DNA of 64,000 nt from Sipunculus nudus (Eukaryota; Annelida; Sipuncula; Golfingiida; Sipunculidae). The position numbers and the translations under genes were made by a program. How positions within the stretch are numbered: the first letter of the stretch is position 1; every line of letters starts with the position of its first letter. This document shows, piece by piece, positions 47,735 to 58,992 of this stretch. The notes under the pieces are model-generated. The model was not told the DNA's origin. It was given only the letters and a program-made list of their open reading frames with translations, and did no database searches. The stretch is from NCBI GenBank assembly GCA_026874595.1, contig CM049311.1, positions 60,764,453-60,828,452 of the forward strand, written 5' to 3'.

Positions 47735-50700
47735 TCATGGTGGAGATAATAGTATTATTTTTTTACAAGAAGTCCACAGTTTAAAAAGTGATGAATATTC
47801 GTGGAGAAAGGAATGGCAGGGAGTTATTCATTATTCTCATGGTACAAACCAGTCTAAAGGAGTTGCCATACTTGTCGGTAAATACTTAGACTGTACGGAT
47901 ATTATTGTGGAGAATGATCAGGAGGGACGAAGTCTCTTCTTGAGAGCGAATTTAAATGGTCAACAATTCTTATTTATAAATACGTATGCACCAAACACTG
48001 AAAAGGGTCAAGTTGCATATTTAAAAGGCATTTCTGAAAAAATTACGAATTTTGATCTGGGTAATGATATTAAAATAATCTGGGGCGGAGATTTCAATTT
48101 TTGTTTCACTCGATTTGATACAGAAGGTGGAAATTATCACCCGAAGGTTAAGTCTATTAAAACCATGAACAATATTATGCAGATGTATAGTTTAATAGAC
48201 ATTTGGAGGGTAAGGAATCCGACAAAGGAGAAGTTTACTTGGAGTAGTATGAGTCCCAGTATGAAAAGGAGGCTCGATTATATCTTTATATCAAGCGATT
48301 TAAACAGTCAAGTAAACCAAGTGGATATTTTTTCATCAATATCAACTGATCACTGCGCTGTTAAATGTTATTTTTCTCCGTCCCATATGGTTAAACATGG
48401 TCCGTCCCACTGGAAGTTAAATGTATCGCTACTTGACGATACAAATTATGTATTAGAACTACGACAGAATATCAAAAGATGGAAAAAAGAATATGAAAAC
48501 ATTGAAAACATTACAAAATGGTGGGAATATCTTAAATTTAAAATTAGAGAATTTTCTATCTGCTTCTCTAAAAGGAAACGCCAGAAAGAAAAACAGAAAT
48601 TACACATACTGGAAAAACGATTGACGGAAGCTCAAAGTGTATCTTCCTTGCATGAATGTGAAATAATCCAACGGGAACTTGAGTCCTACTATGATAGAAT
48701 AACAGATGGTCATATAATAAGATCCAGGGTTAATTGGTTTGAACATGGAGAACGTAACACGAAATATTTTTTAAACTTGGAAAAAAGAAATAAAACTAAA
48801 TCCACAATACGAAAATTGTTATGTAATGAGAAAGAGATCAGTGACCAAAAATTAATATTGGCTGAACTAAGAAGATTTTATGAAAATAAATATAAGAGTA
48901 ATAACTGTCTATCTAAGGAAGAGTGTCATGAATTGTTATCAAGTATGAACATCCCAAAATTAACTCCAGATGAGGCAGCCAGCTGCGAGGGTCCTGTCTC
49001 GCAAAACGAGATTTTACATGTTCTTAAGCAAATGAAAAATAATAAATCTCCTGGAAACGATGGACTACCGAAAGAGTTCTACTTGAAATTCTTTGATTTG
49101 ATCGGTAGTGATTTAGTTCTATGCTTAAATAAATGTTTTAAGGAAGGGAAACTCACTCCTTGTCAAAGGCAAGCAGTTGTGACCTTAATTGAAAAAACAG
49201 GTAAAGATAATCGCTTACTATCATCTTGGAGACCTATAAGTTTGGTCAATGTAGACTGTAAAATAATAAGTAAAGTTATGGCGAACCGTATCAGAGCAGT
49301 TCTCCCTAATATAATAAATACGGATCAGACAGCCTTTGTGCCCGGTCGGAATATAAATGAAACAAATAGAATAATTAGTGATATTGTTAACTACTGTTTC
49401 CAAGAAAATAAGCCACATATACTGTTCGCAGTGGATTTTGCAGCTGCATTTGATTCGATTGGTCATAATTATTTGTTCAGTGTGTTAGAAAAGTTTGGCT
49501 TTGGAGAAAGTTTTATCGGATGGGTCAAACTCCTCCACACAGATATTCAAAGCTGTATTATAAATAACGGTTATACAACAGGTTACATAAAAGTGGCAAA
49601 GGGGACTAGACAAGGGGATCCTCTAGCGCCGTACCTGTTTGTATTAGCTATTGAAATATTGGCAATAATGGTACGCCAATCTGTTGATATAAAAGGAATT
49701 ACTATTAACGGGAACGAGATAAAACAATGTATATTTGCGGATGATACCACGTATTTTCTAAAAGACATAAATTCCATGAATGTTTTATGTACTGTTTTGA
49801 AGAAATTCACGAGATTATCATCAGTCCAAGTGAATCAGGATAAATGTGAAGCCGCATGGATGGCAAAGTATGATATTAATGAAACCTTAGACGGTTTCAA
49901 ATGGGTTGACTTGACAACAGATGCGTTGAAAATCCTTGGATTATGGTATACTTATGACAAGAACTTATCGAACATGTTAAATTTCAATAGAGTGCTTGAA
50001 AAAATGAGAACACTTCTAAACATATGGAAACAACGTTCCTTGACTATATTTGGTAGAAATACGATTTTAAAGTCTTTAGGAATTTCAAAACTTACTTATA
50101 TAACCAATGTTTTAGAACCACCGAAAGAATTCATCAAATCAGTAAAAGACGTGATGACAGAATTTATATGGAACGGGAGAAAACCAAAAATAAAATATAA
50201 TGTCATGATTAGTGGTTATGATAATGGGGGTATCAGGATGCCTGATCTTGAAACGACCATAGAAACACAAAGATTAATGTGGATTAAGAAAATCATTTCT
50301 GAGAATACCGAAAAATACTGTGTAATACCTAACTTTTATTTAAAAGCGTTTGGTGGCATAAGAAATATTAGTAGTAATACTGACCCTGTAGTATTCAGAG
50401 GAGGACTACCGGATTTTTATAGGCGCAGTTTTCACATATGGCAGTCCTTTACCTCAGGAGAACCTGTTCTGGTTAAAACTGTTTTATCACAACAACTCTG
50501 GAATAATAAATATATTAAGATCGGAGGCAAGTCGGTTTACTTTCGATATTTTGATGAACTGGGTATAAAATATATATATGATTTGTATAATACAAGTGGT
50601 GAAAAAAGGAAATTAAGTGAAATCATGTCGAAGGACCGTAGAAATTATTGTAACTTTTACATACACTGGATGGCATTGCGAAAAGCTATCCCCAAAAAAT

Positions 50701-51416
50701 GGGTGAATATGATTGATGACCAAGGTATAACATCAAGGGATATGTTAGTACAAGAGCGTAATGTAATTGCTTTCAAAGATGTTATTTTAGATTTGAAGAA
50801 CGTTTCATTCAGGAGTATATACGACAGAATTTTAACGAAGATAGTTTCAGTACCTACAAATGGAGAAAAACTGCTAAACAAATACGATTTTTTTAATTTG
50901 CAACAGGCTGTTGCTCTTGTTTACAGAACAACCTTGGACATGTACCTCAGACAGTTTCAATTCAGATTTCTACATAATATACTTGCAGTAAATGTGAATC
51001 TATTTAAATGGAACATCGTTAATACAAAGAGGTGTTCTTATTGTTTTATTTCCAATGAATCTGTTCATCACTTATTCTGTGAGTGTCATATATCAGTCAC
51101 GTTTTATTTAAAAATAAAGTGTTGGGCTGAAAAGGGAAAAATAACAATGCCAGTTCTAAGCCCAAAAATAATGTATATGGGTGTAGGTGAAGCTGAACAC
51201 CAGAACATTATAAATTTAATTTTGTTGTTGTACAAATTCATTGTCTTTAGTAATAGATTAAACTTGGTGCCTCCATCATTGAACTTATTCATAAAAAAAC
51301 TCATTAATATTGAGTGCCTGGAAAGTAAAGTCGCTCAAAAAGCTAATAAATATGTTTTACATGAGAAAAAATGGAAACCGATACTCCCGCTTATTGGGAA
51401 AAAGGGCTTTAACTAA
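47586..51416 (+). CDS. LINE ORF2: AP-type endonuclease and reverse transcriptase
   Basis: The open frame runs unbroken from a stop at 47583-47585 to TAA at 51414-51416, about 1276 codons. The endonuclease starts at TLNVRGLRGYRKRRK; catalytic motifs IIFLQEVHS, NTYAPN, WGGDFNF, RRLDYIFIS and STDHCAV are all present. The reverse transcriptase shows SWRPISLVNVDCKIISKVMA, DQTAFVPGRN, FAVDFAAAFDSIGHN (motif A), TRQGDPLAPYLFVLAIEIL (motif B) and FADDTTYFL (motif C, catalytic D-D). A C-terminal CSYCFISNESVHHLFCEC zinc-knuckle-like motif follows. The product would nick target DNA and prime cDNA from it. No ATG precedes the endonuclease in this frame; TTG at 47688 is only a frame label, and the true start is unknown. 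L1/Tx1 placement is by motif style. Confidence 0.93.
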   Translation, partial: ENIKTKQICRGVTLSSSVIIYVWFLSYYTLNVRGLRGYRKRRKILQWLLDHGGDNSIIFLQEVHSLKSDEYSWRKEWQGVIHYSHGTNQSKGVAILVGKYLDCTDIIVENDQEGRSLFLRANLNGQQFLFINTYAPNTEKGQVAYLKGISEKITNFDLGNDIKIIWGGDFNFCFTRFDTEGGNYHPKVKSIKTMNNIMQMYSLIDIWRVRNPTKEKFTWSSMSPSMKRRLDYIFISSDLNSQVNQVDIFSSISTDHCAVKCYFSPSHMVKHGPSHWKLNVSLLDDTNYVLELRQNIKRWKKEYENIENITKWWEYLKFKIREFSICFSKRKRQKEKQKLHILEKRLTEAQSVSSLHECEIIQRELESYYDRITDGHIIRSRVNWFEHGERNTKYFLNLEKRNKTKSTIRKLLCNEKEISDQKLILAELRRFYENKYKSNNCLSKEECHELLSSMNIPKLTPDEAASCEGPVSQNEILHVLKQMKNNKSPGNDGLPKEFYLKFFDLIGSDLVLCLNKCFKEGKLTPCQRQAVVTLIEKTGKDNRLLSSWRPISLVNVDCKIISKVMANRIRAVLPNIINTDQTAFVPGRNINETNRIISDIVNYCFQENKPHILFAVDFAAAFDSIGHNYLFSVLEKFGFGESFIGWVKLLHTDIQSCIINNGYTTGYIKVAKGTRQGDPLAPYLFVLAIEILAIMVRQSVDIKGITINGNEIKQCIFADDTTYFLKDINSMNVLCTVLKKFTRLSSVQVNQDKCEAAWMAKYDINETLDGFKWVDLTTDALKILGLWYTYDKNLSNMLNFNRVLEKMRTLLNIWKQRSLTIFGRNTILKSLGISKLTYITNVLEPPKEFIKSVKDVMTEFIWNGRKPKIKYNVMISGYDNGGIRMPDLETTIETQRLMWIKKIISENTEKYCVIPNFYLKAFGGIRNISSNTDPVVFRGGLPDFYRRSFHIWQSFTSGEPVLVKTVLSQQLWNNKYIKIGGKSVYFRYFDELGIKYIYDLYNTSGEKRKLSEIMSKDRRNYCNFYIHWMALRKAIPKKWVNMIDDQGITSRDMLVQERNVIAFKDVILDLKNVSFRSIYDRILTKIVSVPTNGEKLLNKYDFFNLQQAVALVYRTTLDMYLRQFQFRFLHNILAVNVNLFKWNIVNTKRCSYCFISNESVHHLFCECHISVTFYLKIKCWAEKGKITMPVLSPKIMYMGVGEAEHQNIINLILLLYKFIVFSNRLNLVPPSLNLFIKKLINIECLESKVAQKANKYVLHEKKWKPILPLIGKKGFN

Positions 51417-51949
51417 ATATTTTTTATCCATGTACCCTAATTTATGTCAAACTTCACTAGAACACATGATTATATAGCCTCTTCTATTATAATTCATAAC
51501 TTCTGACAGACATGTTACCTACATAAGTCATGGTTAAATTTGAGGTTTCTGGAATCATATACATAAGTAGTTAAGATGTGAATGTTTTTGTAACTTACAT
51601 ATTTTGTATACTTTGTATTTGTAATTATTGTGATCTGAAATGTAACCTTGTGATTTCTTTTTAATGATGTCGATGATGACAGAAAGGTCTTGAAAAAAAT
51701 AAAATCAATATTCTGAGACATCATAAGGAAAAAAAAAAAAAAAAAGAAAGGTCTCATCTACGCCTATAAAGGGCGGGGAAATATTTATTTTGACCTTAGG
51801 GCAAAAAAATGGTTAACACTTTTCCCCATAAATCACTTTTGGGGGGGGGGGCGATTTTTCCTTTTTTATGAAAAATGTTCGATAAACATTTTATATGATC
51901 AGGGACACAAGGATATATACAAAACTGTTGTGATAAACAAGTAAAGATT

Positions 51950-52790
51950 CGATGGAAATTCACTTAAATGAGATTTTGAACATGCTGATGACAAAACAAT
52001 GATTGCAAGCAAAAATGAACAAATAAAATAAAAGGCAAACCGAGTGGAAACATCAGCAAATTACATTTGGCCAAGAATTAACAAGGACAAGACTATGGTC
52101 ATGAAAATGAACAACAATAATGAGAGTAAAATAACATTAGACGAAACAGAGCAAATAGAAGTAGAGATAGATTTGTTTACCTTTGATAAGGAATTAATAA
52201 TAAATGCAGGCGGAGCAAACAGGATATATAAGAAGAAGAAAAGCATTGGCAAAGAAGAGCATATGTAAACTAAATCTAATATGGAATTCGCCATGCAGTC
52301 TATACATACACGGAACAAAGGTGAACATTTTCCAGAGCAATGTAATAAGGGGGTTACTGTGTGGAGCGGAGAAGTGGGTAATGAAAATGATGCAAATAAA
52401 ATTGAGAATTTTCAAAGAAGATGCCAGGGAGGAATTCTAAAAATTCATTTGCCAACAAAAATAAGCAATCAAGAACTTAATTAGAGGACTAACACTTTAT
52501 AAGCAAGTAGTATGGTTAAACAAAAACGTTGTAAGTGGGTAGGGCATATGGTTAGAAGGGATAGAGGTCATAAATACCAAAATAGCACTAACACAGAAGC
52601 CAGAAGGGAAAAGGTAGACCAAGAGTTACCTGAAGAAGAGAGAGAGAAAAAACGAGACTGTACGATGGTACAGTTGGCACCAAACAGTTGGCACCAACAG
52701 CCACAGCCAAAGACCGGCAAAGTGGCGGACGTTCTTGAACAGCTAGCCTTATACACCATGATTGGTGTGAAGAGGATAAGTAAGTAAAAC
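51950..52790 (+). pseudogene. Degraded LINE 3' half (reverse transcriptase motif C to C-terminus)
   Basis: Frames in succession give HADDKTMIASK-like text near 51980, INKDKTMVMKMN, EVEIDLFTFDKELIINAGGA, then in another register IWNSPCSLYIHGTKVNIFQS and LLCGAEKWVM. IENFQRRCQGGILKIHLPTK follows, then RCKWVGHMVRRDRGHKYQN and ending text NSWHQQPQ...VADVLEQLALY. This is the thumb and C-terminal part of an invertebrate LINE of the type with 'LLYGAETW...RRCLRRIL...WIGHVLRR'. At least three frame changes and several stops show it is dead. It is of a different lineage from the LINE next to it. Confidence 0.75.
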
Positions 52791-52794
52791 AGAT

Positions 52795-52969
52795 AAAGGG
52801 CGCGTCAAAACAAAATTTAATTTCATTATTATTTATTTTCTTCAAAGAAATTTTCGAAACTTGGGCTCAAAATCGGAAATATCTATACTGAAAATCGAAA
52901 TAAAAGTTTATGATGCTGGGGACAAAAATGACGCGCGCGGTGCCTGAGAAACCAACCCTTTTTTGGCAT
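52795..52969. repeat. Fragment of the 44938-45222 MITE family
   Basis: 'TTATTTATTTTCTTCAAAG', 'GAAATAAAAGTTT', 'AAAAATGACGCG' and 'GCGGTGCCTGAGAA' follow the same order as 45125-45210. Only the right half is recognised; the matching left terminus was not found. Confidence 0.55.
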
Positions 52970-53193
52970 TATAGAAAAAGGCATGCGGGTATGCAAGCAT
53001 TTATGTATGGATTCTGAATTCATGTGACTTTGGCACTCATTTGCTGTATGCAAAAAGAGCATAAGACTTCTCAGTTTAGAATGTAACATCCACGCAGAAA
53101 ACGGAACACGGTGCAGGCTGACGTCTGATGTTGACAGTCTCTGGATACAATAGAATAACCACGAGAGTATGCTTTATATATTCCTGTAGCATG

Positions 53194-53195
<2 letters not shown>

Positions 53196-53231
<36 letters not shown>
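53196..53231. repeat. (TA)n microsatellite
   Basis: Pure AT/TA tract. It is responsible for the Ile-Tyr-rich open frames on both strands here. Confidence 0.95.
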
Positions 53232-53235
<4 letters not shown>

Positions 53236-53239
53236 GAGA

Positions 53240-55470
53240 GACAGACAGAAGAAGACAGAGATATAGACGATGTCGGAGTGTTTTTGACACACATCTGTAC
53301 AGTCACAGGTCATCACGCCTGGCGGGAGGAGAGTGTGCCAATGAAAACAGAAACCCTCTTGTATAAACCATGAGGCACAACAATATTAAGCTTGTCATGA
53401 ACGAACGTATGCGTACACTTTTATTTACCAGTAATAATTAAGTAAAGTTTTTTCGTTAATTAATTACGAAATAATATATCAAAAGTATTATTTCAAACAA
53501 ATATCAGTCGGGAGTTTACTAAGTTTATTTACTGGTACCCCTGGCCCCAAAAAGTAGTTACACTAGATTATTGTTTGATTTTACAGTCTTGGTTCCAAGA
53601 CGTTGCCGGAGCCATGATCACGGGGTATGTTTGTACAAGGGGATGCTTTCACTATCCGAGAGCGTATTTGTCTGTCAGACAAGACTCAAGTTGAAGGAAT
53701 AATTGTACAATTTCAGAGACCGGCAGGTGCGAGTGTTATCAGCTCACGAACCAGCGCTCGACCTGTGTCGCGGAATGTCTGGTCGCGTGCCGGCCCTTTC
53801 ACCCACACGCGGTCTGTGCACTCACTGGTTCGGGTTCAATGGGACCGCCCTCGTTGCATTAACATCGTTCGGCAGATTTAAATGATGACCGAGGGTATTT
53901 AACTATGACATGACCTTTGTTGACCAAACATCTTGCAGCACGCAATTCTTGTTTTTTATACGTTAATACATAGAAGCTACACATTACCAAATTATCCAGT
54001 GAAACTAGAGTGTAGGCCTTTACTATAATTCTATAAAAAGGTTCCTTTTAGAATCTAGGCCTGAGCCCGTGTGCATGTGAGGTGGTGCTGGAGGGGGCGG
54101 GTTTTAACACAAGCCTCGTATATCAACAATTGTTTGTATTTCAGTGCATTTACTCTTGGAATATTCTTATTGGGCTTATTTTGTAAATAAAATGTATTAG
54201 GAATTACATTTATCTTTATAAATATATTTACCAAGTCAACGAATTGGGTAGTGCAAACTAATGTTTTAAAAGAAAAAAATCAGTTCTGGTTTACGGGCTT
54301 ATTTAATCACCGACCGTTTGTTCATTATGTAAATAACAGTAAGAACATTATAGAGCCATGTAAAAGTTTTAAAAAAATGCACAATGAAGGGAAGGTAGAA
54401 AGTAAATAGTGACTCTGCAGTGAATGTTTACCGTACGTATGATAAATGACCCATGTTGAGACGTGCTTTGGATTACAGGTCACAGTGAGAGGGTCGACTC
54501 ACACCTGTCGGGCGTCTGAGCACTCTTACAATACAAGGACAGTTAAGGCACCTCAGAATAAAACTATTACACCCCGGGCCGCTCTGCTGTGTTAAACATT
54601 TACCTGTCTGATATCGGGGCAAGGACCTGTGGTACGACCCCAAGGCCTATATGCCCTTCAACCACTCTGCCCTTTCAAACCCCACCCTATCAATACACTC
54701 TTTACAGGGAAAAGAATATATATTCCACCGTGCACGACAGCTGGCTGTTTTTGTCCAAAGCGCTTTTAAAGTGCTCGCTTGTCATATCGGTTAAACATAT
54801 CGCGAGGTAAGATCTTGTAACGTAAATACTCGAAATAGGGGTGTTATATATGGTCATGCAGAATTCGTTACACAAAAGAATTATTTATAACTTTTTATAT
54901 GACTATCTATGTATTTGAGATATATATAATACACATAAATAAATACATAATAAAAAATAATGAGGTATATAACCAGCGATATAAGTTTTTGGCGATGTAT
55001 AATGAATGTTTTACATCTGATCAGCCGTACTCGCCTTTTTTCATGAAATACTCGAGATGGAGGGATATAAAGTGATTTTGTGCACAAACCGTCAATATAC
55101 AGATTAACATGAGTCACTGTGCCAACGCTCATTATATATTCATTTAGTACTATGTGTATTCTAGTGAATAAGATAGAATTAATAAAAACAATAAATATAT
55201 TAAAGAAGAGTTTAATGTGTTGTCACATAAATTTGTGACAAACGATTCCAGAGTTCAGACCGTTGACGAAGATATAAGTTTTGAAGGCAATGTCAATATT
55301 GTGACATATTCAAGATTCTAAACAAAATTACGGAGTTCATCAAAAAGGTTTATTGAATATGAGTAAGAGAGAAACATAGAGAGAAACAAACATTCATTGT
55401 AAGAAGGACAGACAAAAATGCAGAGAGGCGAACAAGGTCTCGTGTTTTTTTAAGTGATGGAATTCTACAC
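53240..55470. other. Unassigned stretch
   Basis: No gene, RNA gene or named repeat is recognised. GC-richer frames at 53627-53885 and 54589-54810 (plus) lack family resemblance. Confidence 0.35.
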
Positions 55471-55476
55471 GATGTT

Positions 55477-55710
55477 AGTTGATACCCTGTTCTATAAAGT
55501 AAAACCAGGAGTGAAGAACTTGAGTAAAATGAGTTTTGTAATGCTGTAACGTTCATGCATGTGGGATGTCTGGTTTATTGATCGGAAGGAGAGCTCAGTT
55601 GATATATACCCTGTTCTTTAGTAATAAGACCACCCATGAAGGAGTTTGAAAAATTAGTCAAATGTGTTTGGTAATGTTGGATCGTTCATGTCGGAAGTCT
55701 GGTTTAGATT
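55477..55710. repeat. Diverged tandem duplication, unit about 125 bases
   Basis: 'AGTTGATACCCTGTTCTATA' at 55478 recurs as 'AGTTGATATATACCCTGTTC' at 55599. Both are followed by 'GTTCATG' and 'TGTCTGGTTTA'/'AGTCTGGTTTA'. Confidence 0.6.
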
Positions 55711-56056
55711 GGAAGGGGAAAATTCCGCGCAACAACAAAGAATACGAACAAGGTCTTACAGCGGATGAGGTATTTAACTGATGAGGACACGTGAAAGTGC
55801 TTGAGTATACTTATAGTGATTTGTTAAATACCGATAAACCCGTATTAAATCGTGTAAACTTAGGAAGAACGGTCTGTTCAGATGAAGCATTTTCAGTTCC
55901 TTTCTTCCTCAAGGTGAATACCCCAAAGGAAAACTCCCCGTGTATTTCATTAAAATGGTCTGCATGAGCGGTTACAACACTATTATACTTTTCCTTCGAG
56001 GACAACTGAGTTAATCCCGTTTTTACCTGATACTCCTTTTCAGGACATGGGTGGTT

Positions 56057-56572
56057 TTATCTACTTTGGGGGGCACGGCCGTGGCGGTTTTCACCAGAGG
56101 CTATTATTGACACCTGGGAAACCGAATGGATTTGAAGATGCGAGAAACTAGCTCTTGTTATCAATGAAACGACATGGGCGGTTTTGCAGGTCTTCAGACT
56201 CCATCCATACGAGAGTAATTCAAGGAGCCCTGGAGCAGCTAAAGGTGTGAAATGTGGGGGCTCAGTCAGCCATTCATGGCAGTTTCCTAACACGCCATAT
56301 TTTCCTGTAGTTACGCAGGAATTTTCTCCAGAGATTCCTGACAGATCACAGATAAATATCAGCTGATGTTCTGAAAGTAGACACGACCCCTGACCTCTGA
56401 CCTGTGACGTGGCATCAGCTGCCGGAAATGGTCGGGTCACCGGGTGTGTGTCCGCAATGAGACATGTTCTGTGACTCAATGCCTGTGGAATATGTCGTCG
56501 GATTCCTTTCATACATACATGCAGAATCTTTGTGTACTTGACCCACATCCAATACCTCCGTATACTAAACAT
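56057..56572 (-). CDS. Unrecognised 171-codon open frame
   Basis: It starts with ATG at 56572 and is the longest unassigned frame in the right third. It has no signal peptide, membrane segment or motif that I recognise, and composition is mixed. It may be chance in this GC-richer patch. Listed so it is not overlooked. Confidence 0.15.
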   Translation of the reverse strand: MFSIRRYWMWVKYTKILHVCMKGIRRHIPQALSHRTCLIADTHPVTRPFPAADATSQVRGQGSCLLSEHQLIFICDLSGISGENSCVTTGKYGVLGNCHEWLTEPPHFTPLAAPGLLELLSYGWSLKTCKTAHVVSLITRASFSHLQIHSVSQVSIIASGENRHGRAPQSR

Positions 56573-57429
56573 GGCCCATATTCAGGATAAATTCACATTT
56601 GTTCCCTAGTGGTCCATTCTCTTGTTTCCCGGACTGCCGGAGCGACGGGCGCCGATCTGGTGCTAGAGAAGAAATAAAAAATCCAAAAAACACCATGGTC
56701 AATAGTCAGGAGGTGATTATATACTGCGCATCTGCCGGCTTTTTTGCCTTCTTTACAAAAGAGCCACCCTGGGTTTTATTTTTACCATACTGATTAGTGG
56801 GACATTAGGATAATAGACGGTACCCGCCGGCAGTTCTTACAACCCCAAGACAGCCTTCTTTCACGCGAGCACAAAAAAAATCCCGTTCTTGTGTATACTC
56901 AGCAGACACCATCATGTATGTAGGGTAAAGATAGATCTATATATGTATGTTAAATATCTCAGACAGAAAGTTACATTAAAAATCAATTTTAAAAGAAACA
57001 CGAACTTTCATATTGTACTTATTGCATAAACCATTGATTCTCTTTATCTTTTGTATCTGTAGATAGTGTCTGTATAGCTCTGAATCAATATATCCGATCT
57101 GAAACATCATATTTACGTGCAGACGACTGGTTTTGATTAGCCGTTAGGATTTAAACGTTCAATTGTAGGTGAATGTTTAAAAAAGAAATAGGGTTTGCTG
57201 TGCAGCTGGTAAATATGATAAATGACATAAACGGTTCCTTAAGATTATTTACATCTTTAGGTTACATATGTGTGAGACAATTGAAATAACTTGAAATATA
57301 AATACAATCAAAGAGCTATGCCACATGCATGTATACAACTTCAATAATTCCCTTAATTCCTAGCACATTTTGAAATGGCACTTTTGAAGAAAGGGTCTTC
57401 AACCTGAATTTTGCCACTTGACATGATCC

Positions 57430-57850
57430 AATGACAAACGGTAGGATTACTTTTTGCCACCGCCAGGAGGGTATATGATTTCATCCCCGTTTGTGTGTGC
57501 CTGTGTGTGTTTGTGTGTATATTTGTTCACAACAATACTCACGTATAATCATGAAGGACATAAGCCATTGGAAGGATTGGTAAGATTATGGTGTGGATCC
57601 GGCACATGATCCGGATTCAGGAACGTCATCAAGGAATATTCACAAATGTGGAGTCAATTATGCACGAATGAACCTGGGAATATGGGCCGAAAGAGTGAAT
57701 GCAAATATGGTTTTTGGAGCATCCCACAATAGGGACTCCCCCACCCCCGCATGGCGGAGGCTTGCATTCCATAGAATGCAGATTTCTACTTATGGAATGC
57801 AAACATGGGTATGGTTGTCTTCGGCACTTGTTATAATCTACTAATATCTA
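57430..57850. repeat. Dispersed repeat with 'CGCCAGGAGGG...ATGGCGGAGG' ends
   Basis: 'CCACCGCCAGGAGGGTATAT' at 57457, a GT-rich tract, 'GAAGGACATAAGCCATTGG', then 'GCATGGCGGAGGCTTGCATT' near 57750. Text of this kind recurs across many animal genomes as a dispersed element. The ends CCGCCAG and TGGCGGAGG are short inverted relatives. The family is not named. Confidence 0.4.
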
Positions 57851-58351
57851 AGATGCGGCTCTTTAAATCCAAACTGGTGTGGTTAGTGTATTATATCAAT
57901 AAAAATTCACGAAAAAAAATGCAATAGCATACTTCCTGCATGGTGATTATACTAATATCTGGAAAGGGGAAAAAATTGTTCACACAAAGTGCTTGTATCG
58001 ATTGTATAGTCTGCATTTCAGTATAGTCTCCTAAAAATGTTCTGCAGAAATATCTTTCTTAATTTTGATACATCAATGTGTCAGAGACATGTGGGGCCAA
58101 TTCACAATATTTTACTTTCAGTGAGATAATACAAAAATTCAGATATATATATATATATCTTATATATAGACAAATTAGCAACTGGTGGTCGGACAGAAAA
58201 AAACAGAAGGAAGGACACATGGATATGCATAAGAATGCCGTCTGACTAAGTTGGAGTAAGGAAGGAAAACTTTGTGAAAATGGGGGAAATGAAGTCATAT
58301 TAGCAGAACAATTAATTAAGAAGATACTACCGTCATCATGCATGTGGGTTA

Positions 58352-58817
58352 CAGGTATCGTAAGGTAACTGACTTAACAGACACGCACATTTAATTGTGA
58401 GACAGCCCACGGTAGAATATCTTTATCAGAAGCTCCATAATCTATGCACGCCTATACTATCTATAAAAATACCCTGTCAGGTATATTTATTTAAGTTCAC
58501 ACACTATATGCAAGATGAAAGGAGCCGTATATATATTAGATGGACAGTATTAGGAGTCCCAGCTTAAACTCTAACTAAACCTTATATATACAGGTATCGT
58601 AAGGTAACTGACTTAACAGACACGCACATTTAATTGTGAGACAGCCCACGGTAGAATATCTTTATCAGAAGCTCCATAATCTATGCACGCCTATACTATC
58701 TATAAAAATACCCTGTCAAGTATATTTATTTAAGTTCACACACTATATGCAAGATGAAAGGAGCCGTATATATATTAGATGGACAGTATTAGGAGTCCCA
58801 GCTTAAACTCTAACTAA

Positions 58818-58829
<12 letters not shown>
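58352..58829. repeat. Exact 239-base tandem duplication
   Basis: The unit starting CAGGTATCGTAAGGTAACTG at 58352 repeats at 58591. The two copies differ at only about one visible base (CCCTGTCAGG against CCCTGTCAAG). The second copy runs into a (TA)n tract. It is a very recent duplication or an assembly artefact. Confidence 0.9.

Positions 58830-58892
<63 letters not shown>
58822..58892. repeat. (TA)n microsatellite
   Basis: Two nearly joined TA tracts (58822-58857 and 58859-58892), followed by CT-rich simple sequence to about 58990. Confidence 0.95.
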
Positions 58893-58895
<3 letters not shown>

Positions 58896-58992
58896 TCTCT
58901 GTCTGTCTCTGCATGTCTTTCTCTCTGTAGTGTATCTATCTCATGTATCTATCTCATGTACCTTTTTATATCTGCATCTCTCTCTCTCTCAG

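Larger units (their letters stand above)
47462..51757 (+). mobile_element. Recent LINE insertion (L1/Tx1-like) with 12-base target duplication
   Basis: GAAAGGTCTCAT occurs at 47462-47473 and exactly again at 51746-51757, directly after a poly(A) run of about 17 (51729-51745). The inserted element is therefore 47474-51745, 4272 bases. It holds one long frame (47586-51416), a 3' UTR of about 310 bases with AATAAAATCAATA near 51700, and little 5' sequence. An exact duplication and an uninterrupted frame indicate a young copy. The missing ORF1 suggests 5' truncation. Confidence 0.92.
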
